Source: Faecalibacterium sp. UBA1360 (GTDB taxonomy: Bacteria; Bacillota; Clostridia; Oscillospirales; Ruminococcaceae). From it: 64,000 nt of DNA. The position numbers and the translations under genes were made by a program. Within the stretch, counting starts at the first letter, position 1; the number at the start of each line of letters is the position of its first letter. This document shows, piece by piece, positions 25,124-33,043 of the stretch. A model generated the notes under the pieces. The model was not told the origin of the DNA, did not search any database, and saw only the letters and a program-made list of their open reading frames with translations. The stretch lies in NCBI GenBank assembly GCA_002306375.1, contig DBRU01000032.1, positions 10,884 through 74,883 of the forward strand, in the 5' to 3' direction.

Positions 25124-27023
25124 CCTGATCGGTAAAAAGCTGGACGGCCGCTATCTGATCGAAAGCATGATCGGCGTGGGCGGCATGGCGAACGTATACC
25201 GGGGCCGCGACGTGCGCACCGGCAACGAAATTGCCGTCAAGGTGCTCAAAGAGGAATTCCTGGGCAACGAGGAGCTGGTCCGCCGCTTCAAGAACGAAAG
25301 CAAGGCCATCTCGATTTTGGATCATCCCAACATCGTCAAGGTGTATGACGTGTCGGTCACCGACCAGCTGCAATACATCGTGATGGAGTATATCGACGGC
25401 ATCACCCTCAAAGAATATCTCAAGCAGCGCGGCGGGGCCCTGACCTGGAAAGAGGTCGTGCACTTTGCCACGCAGGTGCTGTCGGCGTTGGACCACGCCC
25501 ATACCAAGGGCATCGTCCACCGGGACGTCAAGCCCCAGAACATCATGCTGCAAGCCGACGGTTCCATCAAGATGATGGATTTCGGCATCGCCCGCTTCTC
25601 TCGCGCGCAAAGCCAGACCGTCAGCGACAAGGCCATCGGTTCGGTGCATTATATCAGCCCCGAACAGGCCAAGGGCGATCGCACCGACGCGCGCACCGAC
25701 ATCTATTCGGTGGGCGTCATGCTGTACGAGATGCTCAGCGGCCGTCTGCCCTTTGACGGCACTGGCACCGTGTCCATCGCCATCATGCAGATATCCGAAA
25801 AGCCCAAACCCCTGGCCCAGATCGCGCCCACCGTGCCCGAAGGCCTGCGCCAGATCACCGAAAAGGCCATGGAGAAGGACCCGGCCGCCCGTTACCAGAG
25901 CGCGGCCGAGATGCTTGCCGCCATCAAGGCGTTCAAGCAGAACCCCAGCATCCGGTTCGAGTACGAGTACAACACCCAGGACGCCCCCGGCAAGACCATC
26001 AACAAGGTCGTGTCAGGCAGCACCAAGTCCGGCATCAGCACCCAGCAGGCGCGCCGTGTCGGTGCGCCCGCTTCGGGCGGAAAGGCCAAGAACGTGAAAA
26101 ATACCAGATCCCGCGCCGCCGCCAAAGACAAACCTTTCTCGGTCCTGCCCATTTTCTTCGGCATGGCTGTGGCGTTCATGATCGGCGCGGCCATCCTGAT
26201 CTACCTGATCTTCACCAACTCCACCAACCCCTTGTTCTCCAACCGCGCCAACGTCCAGCTCATCGACTTTGTCGGCATGACTGAGGACGAGTTCCGTGCC
26301 ACGGAGTATTTCAGCCTGCTGGACCCCGATATCATCGAGGAATACAACTCCAACTATGCGGCGGGGGTCATCTTTCAGCAGTCGCCGGCCGCCGGCCGTA
26401 CCGTCAAGGAACAGCAGAAGATCACCCTCAAGGTCAGCCTTGGCACCGAGTATGTGACCCTGGTGGATGTGGCCGGCGAGGACAAGGCCACCGCCAAGCA
26501 GACGCTCACCGATCTGGGCGTGTCGGTGGTCACCAAGCGTGAGACCAACGACAGCGTGGCCGAAGGCACCGTCATCCGCACCGATCCCGCCGCCGGCACT
26601 CAGGTCGAAGGCGGGTCGACGGTCATTTTATACGTGGCCCGTCCTACGGTCAACACCTCGGTCATCGTGCCGTCGGTGGAGGGCATGGACGACGGCAAGG
26701 CCCGCAGCGAACTGCGCGGTATGAACCTGGTCACCAGGGTGATCGAACAGGCCAGCGACCAGCCCGAGGGCACGGTGCTGAGCCAGAGCCCCGCCGCCGG
26801 CACCGAGGTCACCATCAACAGCGTGGTGGTGCTGTATGTGTCCAGCGGCATCCCCGAAGTGGTCGAGGATTCCACCACCACCGGCGAACTGAACGGCGAT
26901 CCCAACACCATTGTAAAGGAATGGGACGAAGACCTGGGCGACGGCAACTGGGACCACCGCTGGCAGACCGGCGACGGCAGCGTGTACAGTTCCAGCAGCG
27001 GTTTCCTGTATAAAGAAGGTTAA
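25116..27023 (+). CDS. prkC: PASTA-domain Ser/Thr protein kinase (PrkC/Stk type)
   Basis: A membrane kinase sensing cell-wall fragments, in Bacillus involved in germination and wall homeostasis. Cytoplasmic kinase domain: GVGGMANVYRGRD, catalytic HRDVKPQNIML, DFGIARFSRAQ and GSVHYISPEQ (about 10-270). A basic juxtamembrane linker, one transmembrane helix (about 342-366) and three extracellular PASTA repeats (about 385-590) follow, ending in an acidic Trp-containing tail. 635 residues. Start chosen at the ATG 8 nt after AGGGAGGA. Confidence 0.96.
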   Translation: MDNLIGKKLDGRYLIESMIGVGGMANVYRGRDVRTGNEIAVKVLKEEFLGNEELVRRFKNESKAISILDHPNIVKVYDVSVTDQLQYIVMEYIDGITLKEYLKQRGGALTWKEVVHFATQVLSALDHAHTKGIVHRDVKPQNIMLQADGSIKMMDFGIARFSRAQSQTVSDKAIGSVHYISPEQAKGDRTDARTDIYSVGVMLYEMLSGRLPFDGTGTVSIAIMQISEKPKPLAQIAPTVPEGLRQITEKAMEKDPAARYQSAAEMLAAIKAFKQNPSIRFEYEYNTQDAPGKTINKVVSGSTKSGISTQQARRVGAPASGGKAKNVKNTRSRAAAKDKPFSVLPIFFGMAVAFMIGAAILIYLIFTNSTNPLFSNRANVQLIDFVGMTEDEFRATEYFSLLDPDIIEEYNSNYAAGVIFQQSPAAGRTVKEQQKITLKVSLGTEYVTLVDVAGEDKATAKQTLTDLGVSVVTKRETNDSVAEGTVIRTDPAAGTQVEGGSTVILYVARPTVNTSVIVPSVEGMDDGKARSELRGMNLVTRVIEQASDQPEGTVLSQSPAAGTEVTINSVVVLYVSSGIPEVVEDSTTTGELNGDPNTIVKEWDEDLGDGNWDHRWQTGDGSVYSSSSGFLYKEG

Positions 27024-27884
27024 ATGGACTATATCACAAAAGGCATCGGCGGGTTTTACTACGTGCGCACCGGCAACGGCATTGTGGAATGCCGCGCCCG
27101 GGGCATCTTCCGCAAACGGGGCGTCACGCCGGTGGCGGGGGACAACGTGACCCTCAGTGCCGATCAGACGACCATTGACGAAATTTTGCCCCGCAAGAAT
27201 GTGTTCATCCGTCCGCCGGTGGCCAACATGGATGTTTTGTTCATCGTGGCCAGCACCACTCAGCCGGTGCCCAGCACCCGCATTCTGGACGAACTCACGG
27301 CTGCGGCCGTCTACCAGGACGTGCAGCCGGTGCTGGTGTTCACCAAGGCGGACCTGGCCGCGGCCGACCGCCTGGTGGCCGCCTATGCAAAAAGCACGAT
27401 CCCTGTGATCTGCCTGCGCTACGAGACCGGCGAGGGCCTGGACGAACTGCGGGGGTACATCAAGGGGCATCTGTGCGCCTTCTGCGGCAACTCCGGCGTG
27501 GGCAAGTCCACGCTGCTCAATGCCCTGGACCCCGGCTTGCAGCGGGCCACCGGCGACATCAGCCAGAAGCTGGGCCGCGGCCGGCACACCACCCGCGAGG
27601 TGGAGATCTTTGAAAGCTGCGGCGGCCGCATCGCCGACACCCCCGGCTTTGCCAGCCTGGAAGCCCAAAAGCTCTGCCGCATCCCTAAGGATGATCTTCA
27701 GCATGCCTTCCCGGAATTTGCGCCCTATTTCGGCCAATGCCGGTTCACGGGCTGTTCCCACCGCACCGAGACCGGCTGTGCCGTGCGTGAAGCGCTTCAG
27801 CGGGGCGAGATCTCCCAGAGCCGGTACGACAGCTACCTGGCCATGTACGAGGAGGCCAGCCAACGAAAGGAGTGGGAGCGGTGA
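27024..27884 (+). CDS. rsgA: Ribosome small-subunit GTPase RsgA
   Basis: A circularly permuted GTPase aiding late 30S maturation. The G4 motif FTKADLA (near 110) precedes the G1 motif GNSGVGKSTLLNAL (near 155) and the G3 motif DTPGF (near 205). The C-terminal zinc finger CRFTGCSHRTETGCAV is intact, and the N-terminus holds a short OB fold. 286 residues. Its ATG directly abuts the prkC stop codon. rpe, which usually follows in Bacillota, is absent here. Confidence 0.96.
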   Translation: MDYITKGIGGFYYVRTGNGIVECRARGIFRKRGVTPVAGDNVTLSADQTTIDEILPRKNVFIRPPVANMDVLFIVASTTQPVPSTRILDELTAAAVYQDVQPVLVFTKADLAAADRLVAAYAKSTIPVICLRYETGEGLDELRGYIKGHLCAFCGNSGVGKSTLLNALDPGLQRATGDISQKLGRGRHTTREVEIFESCGGRIADTPGFASLEAQKLCRIPKDDLQHAFPEFAPYFGQCRFTGCSHRTETGCAVREALQRGEISQSRYDSYLAMYEEASQRKEWER

Positions 27885-28564
27885 ACCACGCCGACCCGCA
27901 AACCGAATACACCGCCAAGCCCGCCGCGCCCTGCACCCGCGCGGCGGTGCTTTCTGCCGTGCCGGTGGACCCCGCCCTCAGACGGTATCTGGCCCCCGGG
28001 GACTTTATCGTCGCCTGCGACGCCGGGTACCGCAATGCCCGGCGCCTGGGCGTGTCCATCGACCTGCTGGTGGGGGACTTTGACTCCGCCCCGCCGCCCG
28101 ACCCGCTGCCGGCGGGGGCCATTGTGCTGCCCCATGTCAAGGACGACACCGACACCCACTTTGCGGCGCGCTGGCTGCTGGAACACGGCTGCCGGCAGGT
28201 GGTGTTTCTCGGGGCCTTGGGCGGCGCGCGGCTGGAACATACCTTTGCCAACCTGAACACCGCTTTGTTTTTGGCCAAGGCGGGCATCCGGGTCACGCTG
28301 GCCAACGAGCGCAGCGAACTGCATATCCTGTGCCCGGGTGTCCCCCTGACCCTGGAAAAAGGGGAGTGGACCTACCTGTCCCTGTTCCCGCTGGGCGGCG
28401 AACTGGGGGGCGTGTGCGAATCGGGGGTGTTTTACCCCTTGGAAAATGCCACCCTCACACCCGACTACCCCCTGGGCGTGAGCAACGAGTTTACGGCCCC
28501 TTCGGCCACCTTGTCCTGCGCGCGGGGGTATGGCCTTGTGGTGCTTTCCCGCAGCGACGGGTAA
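27881..28564 (+). CDS. thiN: Thiamine diphosphokinase
   Basis: Makes thiamine diphosphate from thiamine and ATP. Key segments: FIVACDAGYRNARRLGVSIDLLVGDFDS, HVKDDTDTHFAARWLLEHG and FLGALGGARLEHTFANL. About 227 residues from the GTG at 27881, which has AAGGAG 8 nt upstream and overlaps the rsgA stop codon (GTGA). A GTG three codons earlier is possible but lacks a spaced ribosome site. No TPP riboswitch is visible. Confidence 0.93.
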   Translation: MNHADPQTEYTAKPAAPCTRAAVLSAVPVDPALRRYLAPGDFIVACDAGYRNARRLGVSIDLLVGDFDSAPPPDPLPAGAIVLPHVKDDTDTHFAARWLLEHGCRQVVFLGALGGARLEHTFANLNTALFLAKAGIRVTLANERSELHILCPGVPLTLEKGEWTYLSLFPLGGELGGVCESGVFYPLENATLTPDYPLGVSNEFTAPSATLSCARGYGLVVLSRSDG

Positions 28565-28633
28565 CGCCGGGCAAAACCGATGCATAGTATGGCACGCCCG
28601 AACCAACCGAAGTGTATGAATCGGAGGTGCGCC

Positions 28634-28702
28634 ATGCAGATCGTCATCGTCAAATGTCCGCCCGCGCTGCGCTGGATCGTGCGCGCGCTGTTCAAGGTGT
28701 GA
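28634..28702 (+). CDS. spoVM: SpoVM, amphipathic spore-coat anchoring peptide (22 aa)
   Basis: A 22-codon gene with a clear CGGAGGTG site 4 nt before its ATG. The product begins MQIVIVKCPPALRW and ends IVRALFKV. Aligned with Bacillus subtilis SpoVM, Lys7, Pro9, Leu12 and the block Ile15-Val-Arg-Ala18 are identical. Pro9 is the residue needed for SpoVM to embed shallowly and prefer the curved forespore membrane. It is 4 residues shorter at the C-terminus than the Bacillus form. The position after thiN is the one spoVM has in Bacillus, and its partner spoIVA lies 1.7 kb downstream. Confidence 0.9.
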   Translation: MQIVIVKCPPALRWIVRALFKV

Positions 28703-28714
28703 CGTAGCGCCTGT

Positions 28715-28739
28715 GCGGCCCTTGCGGGCCGCCTTTTTT
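28715..28739 (+). terminator. Terminator after spoVM
   Basis: GCGGCCC (28715-28721) pairs with GGGCCGC (28726-28732) around TTGC, followed by CTTTTTT. It closes the long yicC-to-spoVM transcript. A second imperfect GC-rich hairpin ending in CTTTTTG follows at about 28762-28797. Confidence 0.88.
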
Positions 28740-28895
28740 GTTTGTCTGTCCCCAAAGACCCCGACGGGTCGGCCTTGGCCGGCTTGCCGGGGCCTTTTTG
28801 CGTTGTGCCGATTGTGGGGCAGGGGATGCCTAATTCGGGTACGGGGCGCATATAGATGCACAAGAAAGCCCAAAGCGACATAAGGGAGGACCTGC

Positions 28896-30434
28896 ATGAT
28901 GGAATTGAAGGTGTTCAACAACACCATCACCGCCTACGGCGGCCGATGGGAAACGCGGCTGGAACTGCCGGTGGAGACCGAGATCTTGATCCCGGACTAC
29001 CTGCCTGCCGTGTTCAAGATCGTCAAATGTCTGATCGAGCCGGTGGTCATGCACAACGACCTGGTGGGCGCGCGCTGGCAGGGGGACGGATACCTGCGCT
29101 GCACGGTGTTCTACCAGTCGGACGAAAGCGGGGCGCGGCTGTGGCGCACCGAACAGAAATTCCAGTTTGAAAAGTCGGTGGAGCTGCCCGCCGGCCGCTA
29201 CGCCGCGGGCCCTGCCCGGCTGTGGGGCGAGGTGGAATACTGCAACTGCCGGGCGGTCAGCGAGCACCGCATCGACGTGCGCGGCGCGTATACGCTGTGC
29301 GTGTCGGCCATCCAGCTGGAAGAACGGGATCTTTTGTGTTCGCTGGCAGACTGCGGCGTTGAACAGCGCGACTGTACGCTCAGCGGCGTCGAGATGAGCG
29401 CTGTAGCCGAAAAGACCTGCACGGCCGAATCCGACTTCGCGCTGACGGGGGGAGAGACCATTCTGGATATCGGCGGTGTCTTCACCCCCCAAAGCTGCAC
29501 TGTGCAGACCGGGCAGGTGAACTGCCAGGGCACGCTGCACCTGGAAGCCGTCTGGCGGGGCGAAGGGGAAGAAACTTTGTCTGTGCGCAATAAGGAAATC
29601 CCCGTTCGCCAGACCCTGGACCTGGACGGCGCGGCGGAAGGGGACATGACCGCCTGCTGGGGCGAGGTGCTGGTCGCCACTCTGACAGCCGCCGACGCCC
29701 CGGGGGCCGAGGCGCTGCTGACCGTGACCTGGAAGCTGCACGCCGAGACCTGGCGCGCCGTGGAGCACACGGCAGTGGCGGACGCCTATTCCACCCTCTG
29801 CGCCACCGAGACGACCACCGCCCCCTGCAAACTGCTGCAAACGCGGGCTGAACTGGATCTGAGCCTGCCGATCAGCGTGGAGGACGACCTGCCCGACCCC
29901 ACGGTCACGGTGCGCGGATGCTTTGTCACGCTGGGGTCGCCCCAAATCCAGGACGACGGCAAGGACCGCGTCTGCCTTGGGGGCAAGGGCATCGCCCATA
30001 TCCTGTGCGCCGATGAGCGGGGCGAAATGTCATGCTATGACAAGGCCTTTAACTGGCGTCTGCCCGATTCCTGGCCCGGGACAGCGGGGGACTGGCTGGC
30101 CCATGTGGGGGTGCATGCGGCCCGGGTGGCCAGTTCCCGCAGCGGAGACCGGGTGCGCATCGACGCCGAGCTGGCCGTCCACGGACTGCTGTTGTCGGCC
30201 GAGCGCTATGACGTGGTCCAGGCCGTGGAACTGGGAGAGGAATTCCCCGACAAGGCCGACGGACCCGCGCTGTACCTGTACTATGCCCGGGAAGGCGAGC
30301 GCCTGTTCGACATCGCCAAGCGCTACCATGCCCGCGTCAAGGATCTGGCTGCCGCCAACGATATCAGGGACGGCGACGCCGCCCGGCAAACCACCACCCA
30401 GGCCGCCTGCCTTTTGATCCCGGCGGCTTTGTAA
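28896..30434 (+). CDS. SipL-like spore-coat morphogenetic protein (DUF3794 + LysM)
   Basis: 512 residues. The first two thirds carry DUF3794-type beta-rich repeats (PVETEILIPDYLPAVFKIVKC near residue 28; DLSLPISVEDDLPDPTVTVRGCFV further on). The C-terminus is a LysM domain (LYLYYAREGERLFDIAKRYHARVKDLAAANDI, about 460-495). This is the architecture of Clostridioides difficile SipL, whose LysM domain binds SpoIVA and is needed for coat localisation. The spoIVA gene is the next gene, 18 nt away, which strongly supports the same role. Start ATG at 28896 follows GGGAGGACC; a second ATG is directly adjacent. Confidence 0.88.
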   Translation: MMELKVFNNTITAYGGRWETRLELPVETEILIPDYLPAVFKIVKCLIEPVVMHNDLVGARWQGDGYLRCTVFYQSDESGARLWRTEQKFQFEKSVELPAGRYAAGPARLWGEVEYCNCRAVSEHRIDVRGAYTLCVSAIQLEERDLLCSLADCGVEQRDCTLSGVEMSAVAEKTCTAESDFALTGGETILDIGGVFTPQSCTVQTGQVNCQGTLHLEAVWRGEGEETLSVRNKEIPVRQTLDLDGAAEGDMTACWGEVLVATLTAADAPGAEALLTVTWKLHAETWRAVEHTAVADAYSTLCATETTTAPCKLLQTRAELDLSLPISVEDDLPDPTVTVRGCFVTLGSPQIQDDGKDRVCLGGKGIAHILCADERGEMSCYDKAFNWRLPDSWPGTAGDWLAHVGVHAARVASSRSGDRVRIDAELAVHGLLLSAERYDVVQAVELGEEFPDKADGPALYLYYAREGERLFDIAKRYHARVKDLAAANDIRDGDAARQTTTQAACLLIPAAL

Positions 30435-30452
30435 GCGAAAGGGGGAGCACCC

Positions 30453-31928
30453 GTGACCCAGGAACAGATCTACCAGAACATGGCCCGGCGCACCGGCGGC
30501 GATATTTACATCGGCGTCGTGGGGCCGGTGCGCAGCGGCAAAAGCAGTTTCATCAAGCGCTTTGCCGAGCTGATGCTGCTGCCCCACATCCGGCCGGACG
30601 CCCAGCGCGCCCGCGCCACCGACGAACTGCCCCAGTCCGCGGCGGGGCGCACCATCATGACCACCGAACCCAAATTTATTCCCGAACAGGCGGTGGAGAT
30701 CGAACTGTCCGGCGGGGGCAGTTTCCGCGCACGGCTCATCGACTGTGTGGGCTACATGGTGGAGGGCGCGCTGGGCCACGAGGAAGGCGGCGCGCCCCGG
30801 TTGGTCAAAAGTCCGTGGTATGACAAGGCCGTGCCCTTTGATCTGGCCGCCGAGACCGGCACCCGCCGTGTCATACGCGAACACGCCACCATCGGCCTGG
30901 CCGTGACCACTGACGGCTCCATCGCCGATCTGCCGCGGGAAGCCTACGTGGACGCTGAACGCCGCATCATGCAGGAACTGGAGGAAAGCGGCCGGCCCTA
31001 CCTGATCCTGCTCAACTGCACCGACCCGGACAGCGAGGCCAGCCGCGCTTTGGCCGAGCAGCTGGAAGAAACCTACGGTCGGCCCGTGGTGCCCCTCAAC
31101 TGCCTGGAGGTCACCGCCGAAAAGCTGGACGAGGTTTTGCAAAAGTTGCTGTATCAGTTCCCCATTCGGGAGATCGCCGTCTATATGCCCCCCTGGGTCA
31201 CCATGCTGGAACCCGGGCACTGGCTGCAAAGCGCGGTGTACGGCGCGCTGCGGGACCTGGCGTCGGTTTCGGTGAAGATGGGGGATATGAGTCGGCAGAA
31301 ATTGCAGCTGGACTGCGAGTATGTGAGTTCGGCCGCCCTGGTGGGCATGGACCTGGCCACCGGCACTGTGCGGCTGCGTCTGGGCGTGGCGCAGGAGATC
31401 TTCTATAAGATTCTGGGCGAGCAGACAGGGTTGGACATCGTGGATGAAGCCACCCTGCTGCCCTGTATCGTGGAGCTGGCCCGGGCCAAGCGCGCCTACG
31501 AAAAGCTCAAGGGAGCCCTGGCCCAAGTGGAAGCCACCGGGTACGGCATCGTCATGCCGGGGTTGGAGGAGCTCAAACTGGAAGAACCCGAGATCGTGCG
31601 CCAGGGCGGGCAATACGGGGTACGTCTGTCGGCCAGCGCGCCGTCGCTGCACATCATGCGGGCGGTCATCCACACCGAACTTTCGCCCACCGTGGGCAGC
31701 GAGGAACAGGGCGAAGAACTGATCCGCAACCTGCTCAAGGATTTTGAGAGCGATCCCGGCAAGCTGTGGGGAACCAACATTTTTGGCAAGAGCCTGAACG
31801 AACTGGTCAACGAGGGTCTGCAGGCCAAACTGCTTCACATGCCCCAGGCGGCCCGGGGACGGCTGCAAACGACCCTGGAACGCATCATCAACGAAGGCTG
31901 CGACGGCCTGATCTGTATTTTGCTCTGA
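30453..31928 (+). CDS. spoIVA: Stage IV sporulation protein A (coat basement-layer ATPase)
   Basis: Polymerises irreversibly on the forespore surface with ATP hydrolysis to form the coat foundation, anchored by SpoVM. Seen: the N-terminus IYQNMARRTGGDIYIGVVGPVRSGKSSFIKRF with the P-loop (about 22-35), the switch-like IDCVGYMVEGALGHEEGG, LILLNCTDPDSE in the G4 position, and the conserved C-terminus LWGTNIFGKSLNELVNEGLQAKL. 491 residues, full length. GTG start after GGGGGAG. SpoIVA is present essentially only in endospore formers. Confidence 0.97.
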   Translation: MTQEQIYQNMARRTGGDIYIGVVGPVRSGKSSFIKRFAELMLLPHIRPDAQRARATDELPQSAAGRTIMTTEPKFIPEQAVEIELSGGGSFRARLIDCVGYMVEGALGHEEGGAPRLVKSPWYDKAVPFDLAAETGTRRVIREHATIGLAVTTDGSIADLPREAYVDAERRIMQELEESGRPYLILLNCTDPDSEASRALAEQLEETYGRPVVPLNCLEVTAEKLDEVLQKLLYQFPIREIAVYMPPWVTMLEPGHWLQSAVYGALRDLASVSVKMGDMSRQKLQLDCEYVSSAALVGMDLATGTVRLRLGVAQEIFYKILGEQTGLDIVDEATLLPCIVELARAKRAYEKLKGALAQVEATGYGIVMPGLEELKLEEPEIVRQGGQYGVRLSASAPSLHIMRAVIHTELSPTVGSEEQGEELIRNLLKDFESDPGKLWGTNIFGKSLNELVNEGLQAKLLHMPQAARGRLQTTLERIINEGCDGLICILL

Positions 31929-31945
31929 CAAAAAGGGGGACCGCC

Positions 31946-32191
31946 ATGCAGTGGATGCCTTTTTCCGCGGCGGCGCGGCGCGAGCGGGCGGCCCGGCGCT
32001 CCCGTGCCGCCGCTGTGGCCGCTTTGCGCCGCACCTACCGTGACCTGCACGCCAACGAAGCCGCTTTTCAGTATGCGCAGGACCGCTTTGCGGTGGAACA
32101 GCTGATCTATGAACACGCGGCTCTGGAATGCCGCTGCCGGGCACTTTTGCGGGAACTGCGAGGGGGTGAGGACGCTTGCCCACACCCCTGA
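31946..32191 (+). CDS. yaaL: DUF2508 family protein (YaaL-like)
   Basis: 81 residues, Arg/Ala-rich and predicted all-helical. The pattern LRRTYRDLHANEAAFQYAQDRFAVEQLIYEHAALECRCRALLRE fits DUF2508 (Bacillus YaaL), whose genes normally lie directly before bofA, as here; they overlap by 16 nt. Function is unknown. ATG at 31946 follows GGGGGACC. Family assignment depends partly on synteny. Confidence 0.78.
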   Translation: MQWMPFSAAARRERAARRSRAAAVAALRRTYRDLHANEAAFQYAQDRFAVEQLIYEHAALECRCRALLRELRGGEDACPHP

Positions 32192-32427
32192 TCGTACTGG
32201 ACGCCATCTGCCTGTTGGCGGTGGCCAGGGCCGCGGCGGCGGGGCGCCGGCCGGCGCGCAGCATTCTCGGCAGCGCCCTGGGCGGTATAGCGGCTTTGGG
32301 GGCGGTGGCGCTGCTGGCGCCCTACACCGGCGTCGTTCTTCCGCTCAATGTCTTCACCGGGTTTGCGGCCGCCGTGCTGGGCATACCCGGCGTGATCCTG
32401 CTGTTGCTGCTGCCCTTGCTTCTGTAA
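32176..32427 (+). CDS. bofA: BofA family pro-sigma-K processing inhibitor
   Basis: 83 residues forming two to three membrane helices. The C-terminal motif LPLNVFTGFAAAVLGIPGVILLLLLPLLL matches the conserved N-x-F-T-x-x-x-x-x-x-L-G-x-P-G-V core of BofA. In Bacillus BofA holds the SpoIVFB protease inactive in the outer forespore membrane until a forespore signal arrives. The start is TTG, 6-7 nt after GGGGGTGAG. It converges on the RNase P RNA gene. Confidence 0.85.
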   Translation: MPTPLIVLDAICLLAVARAAAAGRRPARSILGSALGGIAALGAVALLAPYTGVVLPLNVFTGFAAAVLGIPGVILLLLLPLLL

Positions 32428-32504
32428 AGGATTTTTGCTTTACACACGGTCCCGAGGCCTTTTTCTTCTTTGCCGGTGGACCGTGACCATTGAACTGTGC
32501 CAAC

Positions 32505-32552
32505 AAAAAACACAGCGCCCGCCCCAAGGTTTGCCCTGGGGCGGGCGCTGTG
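32505..32552 (-). terminator. Terminator of rnpB
   Basis: CACAGCGCCCGCCCCA (32511-32526) and TGGGGCGGGCGCTGTG (32537-32552) form a perfect 16-bp stem. On the minus strand it is followed by TTTTTT. Confidence 0.93.
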
Positions 32553-32554
32553 CT

Positions 32555-32936
32555 GTACGACTGGACCGTAAGCCGGGTTCTGTATCAAACGACGATCTAT
32601 CTTGACCTTGCGTCGCCGCAAGGCTCCGGTCCGCGGCACGGGGTCGCGGACATCATGCCATCTCCGGGACGTGCGAGGCTTCCACATCATGTCCCATACG
32701 GATGTTGCTTCTGACAGGGTTTACATAGCCGCAAAGTCGCCAGTGCGCTGGTGAGCTCTTACCTCGCCTTTCCATCCTTACCGCCCCAAAGGGACGGCGG
32801 TTTCTTTCTGTTGCACTTTCCCTGGGGTCACCCCCGGCTGCCGTTAGCAGTTGCCATGCCTCTGTGAAGCCCGGACTTTCCTCAGGACGGTCGCTGTCGC
32901 CAACGCCGCCCCGCCGCCGTATGTTCCACTCGTACC
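32555..32936 (-). ncRNA. rnpB: RNase P RNA, bacterial type A
   Basis: The catalytic RNA of RNase P, which matures tRNA 5' ends. Read on the minus strand it contains the conserved GAGGAAAGTCCGGGCTTC block near the 5' end and AGAACCCGGCTTACGG near the 3' end, which pair as the P4 region. The ends were set by a P1 helix: GTACGA (32935-32930) with TCGTAC (32560-32555). Length of about 382 nt fits the type A fold. Its promoter is 32942-32970 and its terminator 32505-32552. Protein-like open frames overlapping it are spurious. Confidence 0.97.
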
Positions 32937-32941
32937 GTTAA

Positions 32942-32970
32942 AATATACCACAAGCATGAAATTTTGGCAA
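32942..32970 (-). promoter_or_regulatory. rnpB promoter
   Basis: Minus-strand TTGCCA (32970-32965) and TATATT (32947-32942), 17-nt spacer, 6 nt before the predicted RNA 5' end. The -35 box lies 5 bp from the -35 box of the divergent promoter. Confidence 0.75.
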
Positions 32971-32975
32971 GCGAT

Positions 32976-33004
32976 TTGCAACCCGCGCCGCTATGTGATA
33001 TAAT
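32976..33004 (+). promoter_or_regulatory. Promoter of the RluA-family gene
   Basis: TTGCAA (32976-32981) and TATAAT (32999-33004), 17-nt spacer; the expected start is near 33011. Confidence 0.72.
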
Positions 33005-33043
33005 GGCAACCGTATAAGTATGGGGAAGGGGGCGCTGCGCGTC

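Noticed and set aside
28582..28590. GCATAGTAT before spoVM as a sigma-E -10 element
   Set aside because: Resembles the sigma-E -10 but no matching -35 lies 14-15 nt upstream. spoVM may be read through from thiN.
32490..32940. Open frames across the rnpB region
   Set aside because: The region has RNase P RNA conserved blocks, a P1 helix, a promoter and a terminator; the frames are incidental.
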